Positions 34,332 through 43,315 are shown, counted from the stretch's first letter. The stretch is DNA of 64,000 nt from Fodinicurvata fenggangensis DSM 21160 (GCF_000686045.1 NZ_JMLV01000001.1:62001-126000), one strand, 5' to 3'. Numbers and translations: made by a program. The notes: generated by a model from the sequence alone, not told the origin.

Positions 34332-34930
34332 CGGATACTGGCGGCGTGGCGCGGCTACGCACCTTCATAAAGGCTCTGACAAACCGGGCGAATGCGGAGG
34401 GCGACACGGACTCCGAAGCCTTCGTGAATTTCTGTCGAAGCCAGCTGGTGGACCTGATCTCAAGCGATGATTGGTTGCCCGAGGAATTCGCCGCCGCTCA
34501 CCCAGAGCATTACCAACAGTACCTTTTGCACTGTGATCCGCTGGAACGCTTCAGCCTGATTTCCTTTGTCTGGGGGCCGGGTCAGAAAACGCCGGTCCAC
34601 AACCATGGTACCTGGGGCCTGATCGGAATGCTGCGCGGCTCGGAAATCTCTCAAGGTTACGAGGTTTCCGAACAAGAACCGGGCCTGGTCCCGACACGGC
34701 ATGAAGTGCTCAATCCTGGGGATATAGCTTATGTGTCGCCGGAGGCCGGCGACATACATGAAGTCATCAATTCCTTTGATGATCGCGTTTCCATCTCGAT
34801 CCACCTCTATGGAGCGAACATCGGTCTGGTCGAGCGCTCTGTCTATGAACCGGCCAGTGGGCGTAGCCGACCTTTTGTGTCCGGCTATGCCTCGTCCAGG
34901 ACCCCGAATATCTGGGGCCTATCTGTTTAA
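34328..34930 (+). CDS. Cysteine dioxygenase-like cupin (thiol dioxygenase)
   Basis: The 200-residue cupin contains TPVHNHGTWGLIGMLRGSE near residue 91, with the two metal His residues, and AGDIHEVINSFDDRVSISIHLYG near residue 139 with the third. This pattern belongs to the type I cysteine dioxygenase / 3-mercaptopropionate dioxygenase group. These non-haem iron enzymes oxidise thiols to sulfinates. The position of metal ligands is clear; the substrate is not. It overlaps the PhyH gene by 4 bases. Confidence 0.75.
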   Translation: MTDTGGVARLRTFIKALTNRANAEGDTDSEAFVNFCRSQLVDLISSDDWLPEEFAAAHPEHYQQYLLHCDPLERFSLISFVWGPGQKTPVHNHGTWGLIGMLRGSEISQGYEVSEQEPGLVPTRHEVLNPGDIAYVSPEAGDIHEVINSFDDRVSISIHLYGANIGLVERSVYEPASGRSRPFVSGYASSRTPNIWGLSV

Positions 34931-35057
34931 CCTGCTGCAACAAGCCTGACTTTCCGCTCATGCGTTGCGGAAGAGGGCGGGATTCTATGGTTTGGCAGCT
35001 GATCTATCTGTGATATATTACGCTTAAGATCAAACGGAAACGAAGGAGATTCACGTC

Positions 35058-35828
35058 ATGATGCCAGAACGCCAGGCGCGTTTCCGCGAGGAATACCGCA
35101 GCCGTATTGCAAGTTGGTACAATGGCCCGCTGCATGTTGCCGTCATCTACGGCATCGGCATCGCGGCCATGGTTATCTACATCTCCAATATACAGAACGT
35201 TCTGTGGTGGGAATGGCTGATTGTTCCGGCCGTCTTCCTGTTCTGTAACTTCTTCGAGTGGTTCCTGCACCGCCACATCATGCACCGTCCACAGAAGAAC
35301 AAGTTGTTGCGAGCGGTCTACACACGCCACACCCTGATGCATCACCAGTTCTTCACCGATGAAGAGATGCGTTTCGACGGCTCTCGAGACTGGCGTGTGA
35401 CCTTCTTCCCGCCTTATGCCTTGGCGGTCTTCATTCTGATGACGATCCCGGGAGCTCTGCTGCTGGGCTGGATCTTCTCGGCCAACGTCGGTTGGCTGAC
35501 CATGTGCACCACGACCAGCATGTACATGATCTATGAGTTCATGCACTTCTGCTGCCATGTGGAAGAGAATGCCTTCGTGCGCAATATGCCGCTCGTCAAC
35601 ACGCTGCGTCGCCACCATACGGCGCACCATAACCAGTCGATCATGATGGAAAGGAACATGAATCTGACCTTCCCGATCATGGACTGGCTGTTTGGCACAT
35701 CGGACCTGGATCGCGGCCTGATTGGTCATCTGTTCAACGGTTATAGCGATAAGCATGTGAGAACCGACATGCGCAAGACTGCGCGGACGCCTGGGCGGAA
35801 GCCAAAGGCGGCAGAGGCTACGGCCTGA
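35058..35828 (+). CDS. Fatty acid hydroxylase/sterol desaturase-like membrane protein
   Basis: The 256-residue protein has four hydrophobic segments and the His clusters of diiron membrane hydroxylases: EWFLHRHIMHRP near residue 70, RHTLMHHQFF near residue 93, a FMHFCCHVEE segment, and RRHHTAHHNQS near residue 184. It probably hydroxylates a lipid or other hydrophobic substrate at the inner membrane. The ATG has AGGAG 9 bases upstream. A variant of the shared palindrome lies 38 bases before the start, and a strong terminator follows. Confidence 0.75.
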   Translation: MMPERQARFREEYRSRIASWYNGPLHVAVIYGIGIAAMVIYISNIQNVLWWEWLIVPAVFLFCNFFEWFLHRHIMHRPQKNKLLRAVYTRHTLMHHQFFTDEEMRFDGSRDWRVTFFPPYALAVFILMTIPGALLLGWIFSANVGWLTMCTTTSMYMIYEFMHFCCHVEENAFVRNMPLVNTLRRHHTAHHNQSIMMERNMNLTFPIMDWLFGTSDLDRGLIGHLFNGYSDKHVRTDMRKTARTPGRKPKAAEATA

Positions 35829-35853
35829 GACAGTTTTCGTTTCTCCAGCTTCC

Positions 35854-35886
35854 ATGGCGGGCGGTTTCGCGCCCGCCATTTTTTTG
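35854..35886 (+). terminator. Rho-independent terminator
   Basis: ATGGCGGGCG (35854-35863) and CGCCCGCCAT (35870-35879) form a perfect 10-bp stem with a 6-base loop, followed by seven T residues in total counting the end of the stem. It ends the hydroxylase-like transcription unit. Confidence 0.92.
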
Positions 35887-35964
35887 CTTGTCAGGAGTGT
35901 CTGTGATGGCGAGCTTTGCAGGGATGGAAGATATTGACCTGCAAACAAATAAACAGCGATTGAG

Positions 35965-36921
35965 ATGAGTACAGTACGATACGGCCTGTTTATCATGCCG
36001 GGTTTCGACCTGGTCAGCTTTTCCGTCTGTTGTGAAGCGCTGCGGCTTGCCAACGAGGTGGCGCAGCAAAGGCTCTACAGTTGGGAGGTTGTCACTGGAA
36101 GCGGGCAGGCTGTCGAGAGTGCCAGTCGCATCGCAGTGTCCGGGCGCGCCCTTGCCGGAGAGTCCACGGGGTATGACCGCCTGGTCCTCTTCGCTGGAAG
36201 CCAGGGAACGTCCTATGACAACCGGAATGTCCTCGACTGGTTGCGCCAGCTTTCCCGGCGTGGCTGCCAGATGGGAGGGGTGGACGCCGGCATATGGATT
36301 CTGGCGCGCGCCGGCTTGCTGGGCGGGTATCGCTTTGCGCTTGGTGGGGGATATCACCTGGCGTTCCGGGAAACCTTCGATCTCGTGCCCGAGCCGGCGC
36401 ATCCCTTTGTGCTGGATCGTGAGCGCTTGACCTGGTCCGGCGGTGGCAGTGCCTTTGAGGCCATGTTCGAGCAGCTGCGCCAGGATCATGGCCGCAGTCT
36501 GTCCAGCAGTGTGGCACGGCGCAGTCGTTATCCGGTTCTGCCGGAGGCGCCGGAGCCACAGAACACGGCCTTGCCAGAAAAATTGGCAGCCTGTCTCGAG
36601 GTCATGAAACAGAATATTGAAGAGCCGCTGTCGAGCGCCGACCTGGCCGAGGTGGTCGGTCTATCCGTACGCCATCTGGAGCGGTTGTTTCACAGCACCT
36701 TCCAGGCAGCACCCCAGAAGGTCTATCGGTCAATACGCCTTCAGGAAGCTCGGCGGCTGGTCCACTTCACCGATCTTTCGATTACCGAGATCTCGATTGC
36801 CACGGGCTTTGATTCCTGTTCGCATTTTGCGCGCTGTTTCCGCAGTGAATTTGACATGACGCCGTCCAGTTGGCGCCGGAATCACCAGGGGCAACAGATT
36901 GAGGTTCAGGGCGCCCTATGA
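35965..36921 (+). CDS. GlxA-type AraC-family regulator (DJ-1/PfpI + HTH)
   Basis: The 318-residue protein has an N-terminal DJ-1/PfpI-like domain: YGLFIMPGFDLVSFSVCCEAL at the start and GGVDAGIWILARAGLLGGYR near residue 105, where Asp stands in the place of the nucleophilic Cys. A C-terminal AraC double helix-turn-helix follows (SSADLAEVVGLSVRHLERLFHST and SITEISIATGFDSCSHFARCF). Such regulators often control catabolism of quaternary amines or amino acids. Its last 6 bases overlap the convergent histidine kinase gene. Confidence 0.88.
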   Translation: MSTVRYGLFIMPGFDLVSFSVCCEALRLANEVAQQRLYSWEVVTGSGQAVESASRIAVSGRALAGESTGYDRLVLFAGSQGTSYDNRNVLDWLRQLSRRGCQMGGVDAGIWILARAGLLGGYRFALGGGYHLAFRETFDLVPEPAHPFVLDRERLTWSGGGSAFEAMFEQLRQDHGRSLSSSVARRSRYPVLPEAPEPQNTALPEKLAACLEVMKQNIEEPLSSADLAEVVGLSVRHLERLFHSTFQAAPQKVYRSIRLQEARRLVHFTDLSITEISIATGFDSCSHFARCFRSEFDMTPSSWRRNHQGQQIEVQGAL

Positions 36922-38328
36922 AGATGAGCTGGCGTGTTTCGAGGTCATGTCGTCCTTCGGTTCCTGGGCCATGCGTTCAGCAGGCAGGATGACCCGGACC
37001 GTTGTTCCCTGTTCCACTTCGCTAACTATTTCCATGCTTCCGCCGTGCAGTTCAATCAGGCTCTTGGTGAGAGGCAACCCAAGCCCCGTTCCCTCGTAAC
37101 CGCGGTTGCTGGTCGAAAGAGCCTGATAGAAAGGCTGCAGAACCTTCTCAAGGTCTTCGCGTGAGATACCGATCCCGGTGTCCTCGATCTCGAAAGCCAC
37201 CCCCTCGTCAATTTCGAGCAGGCTTGCATGAACCCGTCCGCCTTTCGGCGTGAACTTGACCGCATTGGACAGCAGGTTGAGCAGGATCTGAAGCAATCTG
37301 ACACTGTCTCCACGAAAGAGCAGTTCTTCTGCAGGTAAAGCGTGTTCCAGGGTAACCTGTTGTTGTCGGGCGCGTGGTCCGATCATGGTGATCGCCCGGG
37401 CCAGCAGGTCGTTCAGTACGACCGTTTCATTCCCGATTTCCAGCTTGCCGGCTTCGGCTTTCGACATATCCAGAATCTGGTTGATGACCTGAAGAAGGTG
37501 CTGGCCGCTGTTGTGTATGTCCTGGGCATAAGCCTTGTAGCGAGCAACACGGATCTCGCCGAAGACCTCGTTCTGGATGATATCGGAAAAGCCTATGATC
37601 GCATTTAGCGGCGTGCGCAATTCGTGGCTCATCATGGCCAGGAACTCGGATTTTGCGATGCTGGCGTGCTCGGCAGCGCGATTGGCCTGTTCCAGCTCGA
37701 ATTCCCGATGCTTGAGTTCCGTGATGTCGGTGGCAAAGCCTGCAATTGCGCCACTGGCGGTTCGCTTCTTGAGGATGCGGAACCAGCGCCCGCTCGGATA
37801 TAGACTGTCGCTCGGCCGACCATCAGCCACCTTGTGAAGCTGAAGCCGCTTTGCGATTTCCCGGTCGGCTTCTGCCGGTGTCAATTCCTCATCCAGGGTA
37901 AAGCGCAGGAGGTCCTCGTAGTAAAGGGGACGCGGCAGCTTGGAGAAGGCTTCATCGTGGACGTTTTCATAGGCCTTGTTCCAGGCCAGCAACCGATTGT
38001 CATGGTCGTAGAGTGCAAATGGACTGGGCGTGATATCCAGTGCTTCACGAAGGTTCTGCAGTTCCTTGCGGACGTCCCGATTGTGCTGCTCTTCGGTGGC
38101 GATTGTCTGTTCAAGATTGCGTTTGCGCTGAGCAAGGCTGACATGGAGCACCAACAGCGCCAGCATACAGGCTGTTGCCAAGGCGAACAGGATTGTCTGA
38201 GCTGTTGGTGTTTGCAGAGCGCCAGGCAACAAGACAGCAGCCAGGCCGAAGGAAAGTGCTCCGCCGCCGAGAAACAGCGGCAGACTGAAGTTACTGAGAT
38301 GATGTGCGAACTGGCCCTGACTCTTCAC
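36916..38328 (-). CDS. PAS-domain sensor histidine kinase
   Basis: The 470-residue protein has two N-terminal membrane segments (about residues 15-62) and a PAS domain (about 90-215, ALDITPSPFALYDHDNRLLAWN). The HisKA motif SHELRTPLNAIIGFS follows near residue 234, then a HATPase domain with N box LLNLLSNAVKFTP, G1 DTGIGIS and G2 GTGLGLPLT. The phospho-acceptor His is in place, so it should be active. No response regulator is adjacent; the partner is probably elsewhere. The GTG start at 38328 follows AGGATCC. Confidence 0.9.
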   Translation of the reverse strand: MKSQGQFAHHLSNFSLPLFLGGGALSFGLAAVLLPGALQTPTAQTILFALATACMLALLVLHVSLAQRKRNLEQTIATEEQHNRDVRKELQNLREALDITPSPFALYDHDNRLLAWNKAYENVHDEAFSKLPRPLYYEDLLRFTLDEELTPAEADREIAKRLQLHKVADGRPSDSLYPSGRWFRILKKRTASGAIAGFATDITELKHREFELEQANRAAEHASIAKSEFLAMMSHELRTPLNAIIGFSDIIQNEVFGEIRVARYKAYAQDIHNSGQHLLQVINQILDMSKAEAGKLEIGNETVVLNDLLARAITMIGPRARQQQVTLEHALPAEELLFRGDSVRLLQILLNLLSNAVKFTPKGGRVHASLLEIDEGVAFEIEDTGIGISREDLEKVLQPFYQALSTSNRGYEGTGLGLPLTKSLIELHGGSMEIVSEVEQGTTVRVILPAERMAQEPKDDMTSKHASSSS

Positions 38329-38439
38329 ATCGGATCCTGATACACGCCAATATAACGCCCTACATTCTATGGATTAGCTTTTAAAAAGGCATGAAAATTC
38401 TAGCCACGGGAGAAAAACATCACAATATCTGCCTGCTTG

Positions 38440-38472
38440 ACGGGGTGCCATCCTTCAGCGATGGCACCCCGT
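38440..38472 (-). terminator. Hairpin terminator after the aminotransferase
   Basis: ACGGGGTGCCATC (38440-38452) and GATGGCACCCCGT (38460-38472) form a perfect 13-bp stem with a 7-base loop, 8 bases after the aminotransferase stop on the minus strand. No T-run follows, but the position and stem strength support termination. Confidence 0.7.
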
Positions 38473-38480
38473 TAATTCAA

Positions 38481-39890
38481 TCAGGCAGCTGAAAGAGCGT
38501 CCTCGGCGCGAAACTTTTCGTAGACCCTGTCCACCGCCTTGCGGGTGCTGTCGACGATCTGGTCGACTTCATCCCGGTTGATGACCAACGGTGGGGCAAA
38601 GCCCAGAATGTCCCCATGCGGCATGGCCCGGGCGATAATCCCATTGTCCAGACAGGCAGCTGACAGGGTGGGACCGGCCTTGAGCGAGGGATCCAGCGGC
38701 TGTTTCTTCTCCTTGTCCGCCACGAACTCCAGGGCCGCCAGCAGGCCCACGCCGCGCACCTCGCCGACAAGCGGGTGATCGTCAAAGGTTTCATGCATGC
38801 GCTGCTGGAAATAGGCGCCGGTGCGTTCCGCATTGCCCGTCAGGTCCTCGCCGTCGACAATGTCCAGGTTGGCGTTGGCCGCTGCCGCACAGATCGGGTG
38901 CGCGGAATAGGTCCAGCCGTGCCCAATGGCGCCCATCTGGTCAGAGCCCTGTTCCAGGACCTTCCAGACCTTCTCGCCGACGATGACGCCGGAGATCGGC
39001 AGGTAGCCGCTGGACAGACCCTTGGCCACGGTGATCAGGTCGGGTTTCATGTCGTACTTCTGTGATCCGAAGTAGGCGCCGGTGCGCCCGAAGCCGGTCA
39101 CGACCTCGTCGGCGATCAGCAGGATGTCGTATTTGTCCAGGACGGCCTGGATTTCCTGCCAGTAGCCCTCGGGCGGGGGTACGATGCCACCGGTCCCGAG
39201 AACCGGCTCTCCGATGAAGGCGGCCACGGTATCCGGGCCTTCCTGCTGGATCATTTCTTCCAGCTCCGCAGCACAGCGGCGCGAGAAGGCACGTTCATCC
39301 TCGCCTTCTTCGCCCTGCCAGTAGTGGTGCGGGGTGCGGGTATGCAGGATGGGCGAGCGCGGCAGGTCGAAGGCCTTGTGGAAGAGTTCCAGGCCCGTCA
39401 GGCTGCCCGTCATGACGCCAGAGCCGTGATATCCGCGCCAGCGCGAAATGATCTTCTTCTTCTCGGGACGGCCCAGGATGTTGTTGTAATACCAGACCAG
39501 CTTGATCTGGGTTTCGTTGGCATCGGAGCCGGACATTCCGTAATAGACGCGACTCATGCCCTCCGGCGCTTTGCGGATAATGCGCTCGGACAGGCGGATC
39601 GCTGGTTCGTTCCCGTGCCCGGCGTAGGTGTGATAGTAGGCCAACTTGCTGGCCTGTTCAGCAATCGCATCCGCGATTTCCTGTCGTCCATAACCCACAT
39701 TGACACAGTAGAGGCCAGCAAAGGCATCCAGGCTGCGCTTTCCCTCGGTGTCCTCGATATAAACACCCTGGCCACTGGAGATGATGCGATTCGGGCTTTC
39801 TCCCTCGGCGTGCTGACGCATGTGCGTCGAGGGATGGAAGAAATGTGCGCGATCGAGTTCCTGCAATTCAGGTGTAGGATTGTTGCGCAT
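38481..39890 (-). CDS. atf: Class III aminotransferase, L-2,4-diaminobutyrate transaminase of ectoine degradation
   Basis: The 469-residue protein is an omega/class III PLP aminotransferase: YYGMSGSDANETQIKL near residue 117, DEVVTGFGRTG near residue 260 with the PLP-ring Asp, and TVAKGLSSGYLPISG near residue 288 with the Schiff-base Lys. In ectoine degradation, Atf (DoeD) converts L-2,4-diaminobutyrate to aspartate semialdehyde. The assignment depends on its place next to ssd, asnC and the eut genes. It lies 45 bases downstream of ssd on the same strand and shares its transcript. Confidence 0.85.
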   Translation of the reverse strand: MRNNPTPELQELDRAHFFHPSTHMRQHAEGESPNRIISSGQGVYIEDTEGKRSLDAFAGLYCVNVGYGRQEIADAIAEQASKLAYYHTYAGHGNEPAIRLSERIIRKAPEGMSRVYYGMSGSDANETQIKLVWYYNNILGRPEKKKIISRWRGYHGSGVMTGSLTGLELFHKAFDLPRSPILHTRTPHHYWQGEEGEDERAFSRRCAAELEEMIQQEGPDTVAAFIGEPVLGTGGIVPPPEGYWQEIQAVLDKYDILLIADEVVTGFGRTGAYFGSQKYDMKPDLITVAKGLSSGYLPISGVIVGEKVWKVLEQGSDQMGAIGHGWTYSAHPICAAAANANLDIVDGEDLTGNAERTGAYFQQRMHETFDDHPLVGEVRGVGLLAALEFVADKEKKQPLDPSLKAGPTLSAACLDNGIIARAMPHGDILGFAPPLVINRDEVDQIVDSTRKAVDRVYEKFRAEDALSAA

Positions 39891-39935
39891 GAGTTTACCT
39901 TTCTCTTTGTTGTGGAATGTCGTGGGCGTTCGGAG

Positions 39936-41423
39936 TCAGGCCGAACTGCAGACGTATTGGATCTCGGTGAACTCCTCCATTCCATGGCGGCTGCCTTCCC
40001 GGCCCAGGCCGGACTGTTTCATGCCACCAAAGGGAATGGGAGCGCCGGTTATCTTCACGCGATTCACGGCCACCATCCCGTACTCGAGCTGGTTGCTGAT
40101 GCGCTTCACGCGCCCATGGTCATGCGTGTAGAGATAGGCGGCAAGTCCGTATTCCGTATCGTTCGCACGATGCACCACTTCCTCTTCACTTGCAAAGGAA
40201 CAGACGGCCGCAACAGGACCGAAGGTTTCCTCGCGATAGATTTTCATTTCGGGCGTGACATCGGCAAGCAGCGTTGGCTGGAAGAACAGGCCACCTCTTT
40301 CATGCAGCCCACCACCGGTCAGGAGGCGGGCGCCCTTTGACACTGCGTCGTCCACGTGTTCCTGGCATTTGGCAACGGCCTTCTCGTTCATCAAAGGGCC
40401 AAGGTCGACTTCGGCTTCCAGTCCGTTTCCGACCCTCTGGGCAGAGACAGCTTCGGCATAGGCCTTCAGGAAGGGCTCATAGATATCCTGATGGACGTAG
40501 AAGCGGTTGGCCGCCAGGCAATCCTGTCCCGTGGTTGCGAATTTTGCGGCCAGGGCGCCCGAGACGGCCTGGTCCATCGGGACATCGGGGAAGAGGATGA
40601 AGGGGGCATGACCCCCCAACTCCATGGACATGCGCTTGACGGTGGACGCCCCCTGGGCCAGGAGCTTGCGTCCAACTTCCGTTGAACCCGTAAAGGACAG
40701 AGCCCGGACCCTGGTATCGCGATTGAGTTCCCCTACGATGGCTTCCGGATCTCCCGTCAGGACCGAGAAGAGCCCGGCAGGCAGGCCGGCGCGCTCGGCC
40801 AATTCAGCCAGCGCAAGTGCCGAAAAGGGGGTTTCCGTGGCCGGACGAACGACCACAGGGCAACCGGCCGCAAGCGCTGCGGCAGCCTTGCGCGTGATCA
40901 TGGCGGCAGGAAAGTTCCAGGGCGTGATCGCGGCCACGACTCCGATGGGTTGACGCCGGACCTCCATGTCGCAGTCCGGAAGATGCGGCGTGATGGTCTC
41001 CACGTTGATGCGCCTTGTTTCCTCGGCATACCATTGCAGGAAAGAGGCTGCATAATCGATCTCACCACGGGATTCCTCCAGGGGCTTGCCCTGCTCGAGC
41101 GTCATCAGGATGGCGAGGTCCTCGCGGTTCTCGTGCATCAGTTCGTACCAGCGATGAAGGATAGCGCCACGATCCTGGGGCAGACGGGCGTTCCAGGCAG
41201 GAAAGGCCGATTGTGCAGCCTCGACGGCCCGGCTGGCGTCGTGCTCGTCCAGAGCGGGGACGCTGCCGATATAGCTCTGGTCAGCAGGGTTGGTTACCGC
41301 CAGGACCTTGCCGTTCGGGCCAGAACACCACTTCCCGTCGATGTAGGCCTGTTCACGAAACAGGCGGGCATCGCGCAGAAGCGGCAGGACTGAAGTCTGC
41401 TGGACTTTCTCCTGTGTCAGCAT
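39936..41423 (-). CDS. ssd: Semialdehyde dehydrogenase of ectoine degradation
   Basis: The 495-residue aldehyde dehydrogenase has AITPWNFPAAMITRKAAAAL near residue 155, the Glu motif MELGGHAPFIL near residue 261 and the catalytic Cys in TTGQDCLAANRFYV near residue 295. The sequence is close to succinate-semialdehyde dehydrogenases. In this cluster the expected substrate is aspartate semialdehyde, oxidised to aspartate (Ssd/DoeC). The ATG at 41423 has GGGAG 8 bases upstream, so I shortened the open frame, which begins at 41432. It is downstream of asnC on the same strand. Confidence 0.88.
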   Translation of the reverse strand: MLTQEKVQQTSVLPLLRDARLFREQAYIDGKWCSGPNGKVLAVTNPADQSYIGSVPALDEHDASRAVEAAQSAFPAWNARLPQDRGAILHRWYELMHENREDLAILMTLEQGKPLEESRGEIDYAASFLQWYAEETRRINVETITPHLPDCDMEVRRQPIGVVAAITPWNFPAAMITRKAAAALAAGCPVVVRPATETPFSALALAELAERAGLPAGLFSVLTGDPEAIVGELNRDTRVRALSFTGSTEVGRKLLAQGASTVKRMSMELGGHAPFILFPDVPMDQAVSGALAAKFATTGQDCLAANRFYVHQDIYEPFLKAYAEAVSAQRVGNGLEAEVDLGPLMNEKAVAKCQEHVDDAVSKGARLLTGGGLHERGGLFFQPTLLADVTPEMKIYREETFGPVAAVCSFASEEEVVHRANDTEYGLAAYLYTHDHGRVKRISNQLEYGMVAVNRVKITGAPIPFGGMKQSGLGREGSRHGMEEFTEIQYVCSSA

Positions 41424-41526
41424 CACGTGCACTCCCTATTGTTTGAGGGCGCATCCGAAGGAACTTCCAGATCGGAATACTTCCACGTCGGAACGGCGCC
41501 AGTCACACAAGGCCCGCACAACCCGT

Positions 41527-41550
41527 CTTCCTGCCTGGTTGGGCAGGAAG
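41527..41550 (-). terminator. Hairpin between asnC and ssd
   Basis: CTTCCTGCC (41527-41535) and GGCAGGAAG (41542-41550) form a perfect 9-bp stem with a 6-base loop inside the 232-base asnC-ssd spacer. It has no T-run. It may end the asnC message or lie in the ssd leader. Confidence 0.4.
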
Positions 41551-41655
41551 GGGCATGCAGACCCATAATCTCTGGGCAAGCTAACAGCACAGACAGGGAG
41601 AGGGTTTTTGAACTTGTTCGCTCAAGCAGAGAGTTTTCCTGAGACGCAGCTGGCC

Positions 41656-42162
41656 TCAAGAGAGTTTCTCTTCTGACGGCAGGTGTTCTTTACCCATCAG
41701 TGCCGTCAGTGGAACTTCACGGCTTTCCTTGATGGGCTTCGTGACGATGTAGGTGAAATAGCGGTCGATGCCGACATCCAGGGTCAGCAGGCGATCGATC
41801 AGGCGCTGGTAATGATCGACATCACGCGCGATGACCTTGAGCAGATAGTCGATGCCTCCACCTGTCGCATAGCATTCAAGGACCTCGTCCGTTTCCTGCA
41901 TTGTCTGTTCGAAGCGCTTGAAATCCGCTTGCTGGTGGCGGTGCAGTGATATTTCGGTCAGGACCAAGGTGAAGCGTGCAAGCTGAGAAAGATCCAGTGT
42001 TGCATGATATCCTGCAATGACGCCCTGTTTCTCGAGCCGCCGGAGACGTTCCCAGCAGGGTGTGGCAGAGAGATTCACCTTCTCCGCCAGCTTCAGTTTC
42101 GTTATCCGCCCTTCACGCTGGAGCGCGGAGAGAATTCGAATGTCAATCTCGTCTAGTTTCAT
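41656..42162 (-). CDS. asnC: Lrp/AsnC-family regulator of the ectoine cluster
   Basis: The 168-residue protein starts with MKLDEIDIRILSALQREGR, the standard Lrp opening. The helix-turn-helix LKLAEKVNLSATPCWERLRRLE is followed by the RAM ligand domain (CYATGGGIDYLLKVIARDVD). AsnC (DoeX) is the second regulator in ectoine-degradation clusters and is thought to sense pathway intermediates along with EnuR. I used the ATG at 42162; another at 42174 would add four residues, and the open frame runs on to 42318. It is transcribed toward ssd and atf, its natural targets. Confidence 0.88.
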   Translation of the reverse strand: MKLDEIDIRILSALQREGRITKLKLAEKVNLSATPCWERLRRLEKQGVIAGYHATLDLSQLARFTLVLTEISLHRHQQADFKRFEQTMQETDEVLECYATGGGIDYLLKVIARDVDHYQRLIDRLLTLDVGIDRYFTYIVTKPIKESREVPLTALMGKEHLPSEEKLS

Positions 42163-42212
42163 GGAGCCCAGCATGTCGGGGTTTGTTACATGGCAACAAG
42201 GCTTCAAATAAA

Positions 42213-42252
42213 GAACGCCCCGACTGTCATCAAGAAGCAAGCCGGGGCGTTC
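42213..42252 (-). terminator. Rho-independent terminator of uehA
   Basis: GAACGCCCCG (42213-42222) and CGGGGCGTTC (42243-42252) form a perfect 10-bp stem with a 20-base loop. On the minus strand TTTATTTG follows. It lies 32 bases after the uehA stop and separates uehA from asnC. Confidence 0.75.
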
Positions 42253-42283
42253 AGTTCCGGGTGTCCGGAAGTTCAGAAGGGCG

Positions 42284-43315
42284 TTAGTTGGCTCCCATCT
42301 TCTCTTCCGTCTCGGCAATCTCGGAGCGCAGCTTGTTCACCACCTCCTCGGCATTGCCGCCGACTTCATTGATATAGAACTGATCCAGTTCCTTGGCCCG
42401 CTCGGCAAAGGCCTCACGTTCATCAGCCGTAAGTTCAATGAACTCGATGTCGTCTGCCGCTTCCTCGATGTTTTCGCGGCTCGCCTGGTTCAGCTTCTGT
42501 TGTTCTTCATAGATGAAGTCGGTCAGTTCCGAGCGGACTTCCATCAGCATGTCCTGACGGTCTTCAGACAGACCGTTCCAGAAATCTGCATTGGCCACGA
42601 CCGTTGTGGTGTACTCCTGCTCACCCGTCCAGATGAGGTAGTCGGTCACCTCGTAGAACTTGGCGCTTTCGATGAAGAAGATCGGATTAACCTGTGCATC
42701 GATCGTATTGAGCTGAAGGCCGCTGTAGACCTCACCCCAGGGCAGGGCCACCGGATCGGCACCGAAGGTATCATAGGCTTCGACCAGCAAGGGCGATGTC
42801 ATCACGCGGAACTTCACCCCTTCCAGGTCCTCCGGAGTGCGAACTTCCTTCTTCGTGGTCCAGACCATCTCGCCTTCGGGATAGATGTCGTACAGCTTCA
42901 GACCCTTGCTCTCGAAGTCATCCGAAAGCTCGCCATAGAGTGCTTCACTGTTGCTGAGGACTTCCTTGTTCACGTCCTCGTTTTCCGAAAGCAGGTAGGG
43001 AATCAGGAGAACCTGAATTTCCGGTACGAAGCTTCCGAGGTGCCCCGGTGAGGCGTTGGAGAACTGGACGGCTCCATTCGCGGTCAGTTCCGTGATGTCG
43101 TTCTCGTTGCCCAACTGACCGTAGGTATAGATCGTGACGGTGACATCACCGTCCGTCTTTTCCTCGATGAGGCGCTTGAATTCCTGTGCATAGATATCCT
43201 GGACGTCGCCATCACTTTCCTCGTGAGCAAACTTCCATTCCTCGGCAGCCAAAGTGCCGGCTGCGAACATGACGGAAGCTGCTGTCGTAACAGCGAGCAA
43301 CGCTTTCCTGTGCAT
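42284..43315 (-). CDS. uehA: Ectoine/5-hydroxyectoine TRAP substrate-binding protein
   Basis: The 343-residue protein has a signal peptide ending near AAGTLAAEE. The mature part opens with WKFAHEESDGDVQDIYAQEF, strikingly like TeaA of Halomonas. KFRVMTSPLLVEAYDTFGA near residue 170, PLPWGEVY-like ALPWGEVYSGLQ and VNPIFFIESAKFYEV near residue 212 correspond to the ligand-binding parts of TeaA/UehA. It captures ectoines in the periplasm for UehB/UehC. Oddly, it lies alone on the minus strand, divergent from enuR, while uehB and uehC lie beyond enuR on the plus strand. Confidence 0.9.
   Translation of the reverse strand: MHRKALLAVTTAASVMFAAGTLAAEEWKFAHEESDGDVQDIYAQEFKRLIEEKTDGDVTVTIYTYGQLGNENDITELTANGAVQFSNASPGHLGSFVPEIQVLLIPYLLSENEDVNKEVLSNSEALYGELSDDFESKGLKLYDIYPEGEMVWTTKKEVRTPEDLEGVKFRVMTSPLLVEAYDTFGADPVALPWGEVYSGLQLNTIDAQVNPIFFIESAKFYEVTDYLIWTGEQEYTTTVVANADFWNGLSEDRQDMLMEVRSELTDFIYEEQQKLNQASRENIEEAADDIEFIELTADEREAFAERAKELDQFYINEVGGNAEEVVNKLRSEIAETEEKMGAN

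Noticed and set aside
39324-40340. A 338-codon plus-strand frame across atf and ssd
   Set aside because: It spans the junction of two well-supported minus-strand genes and has no recognisable domain.
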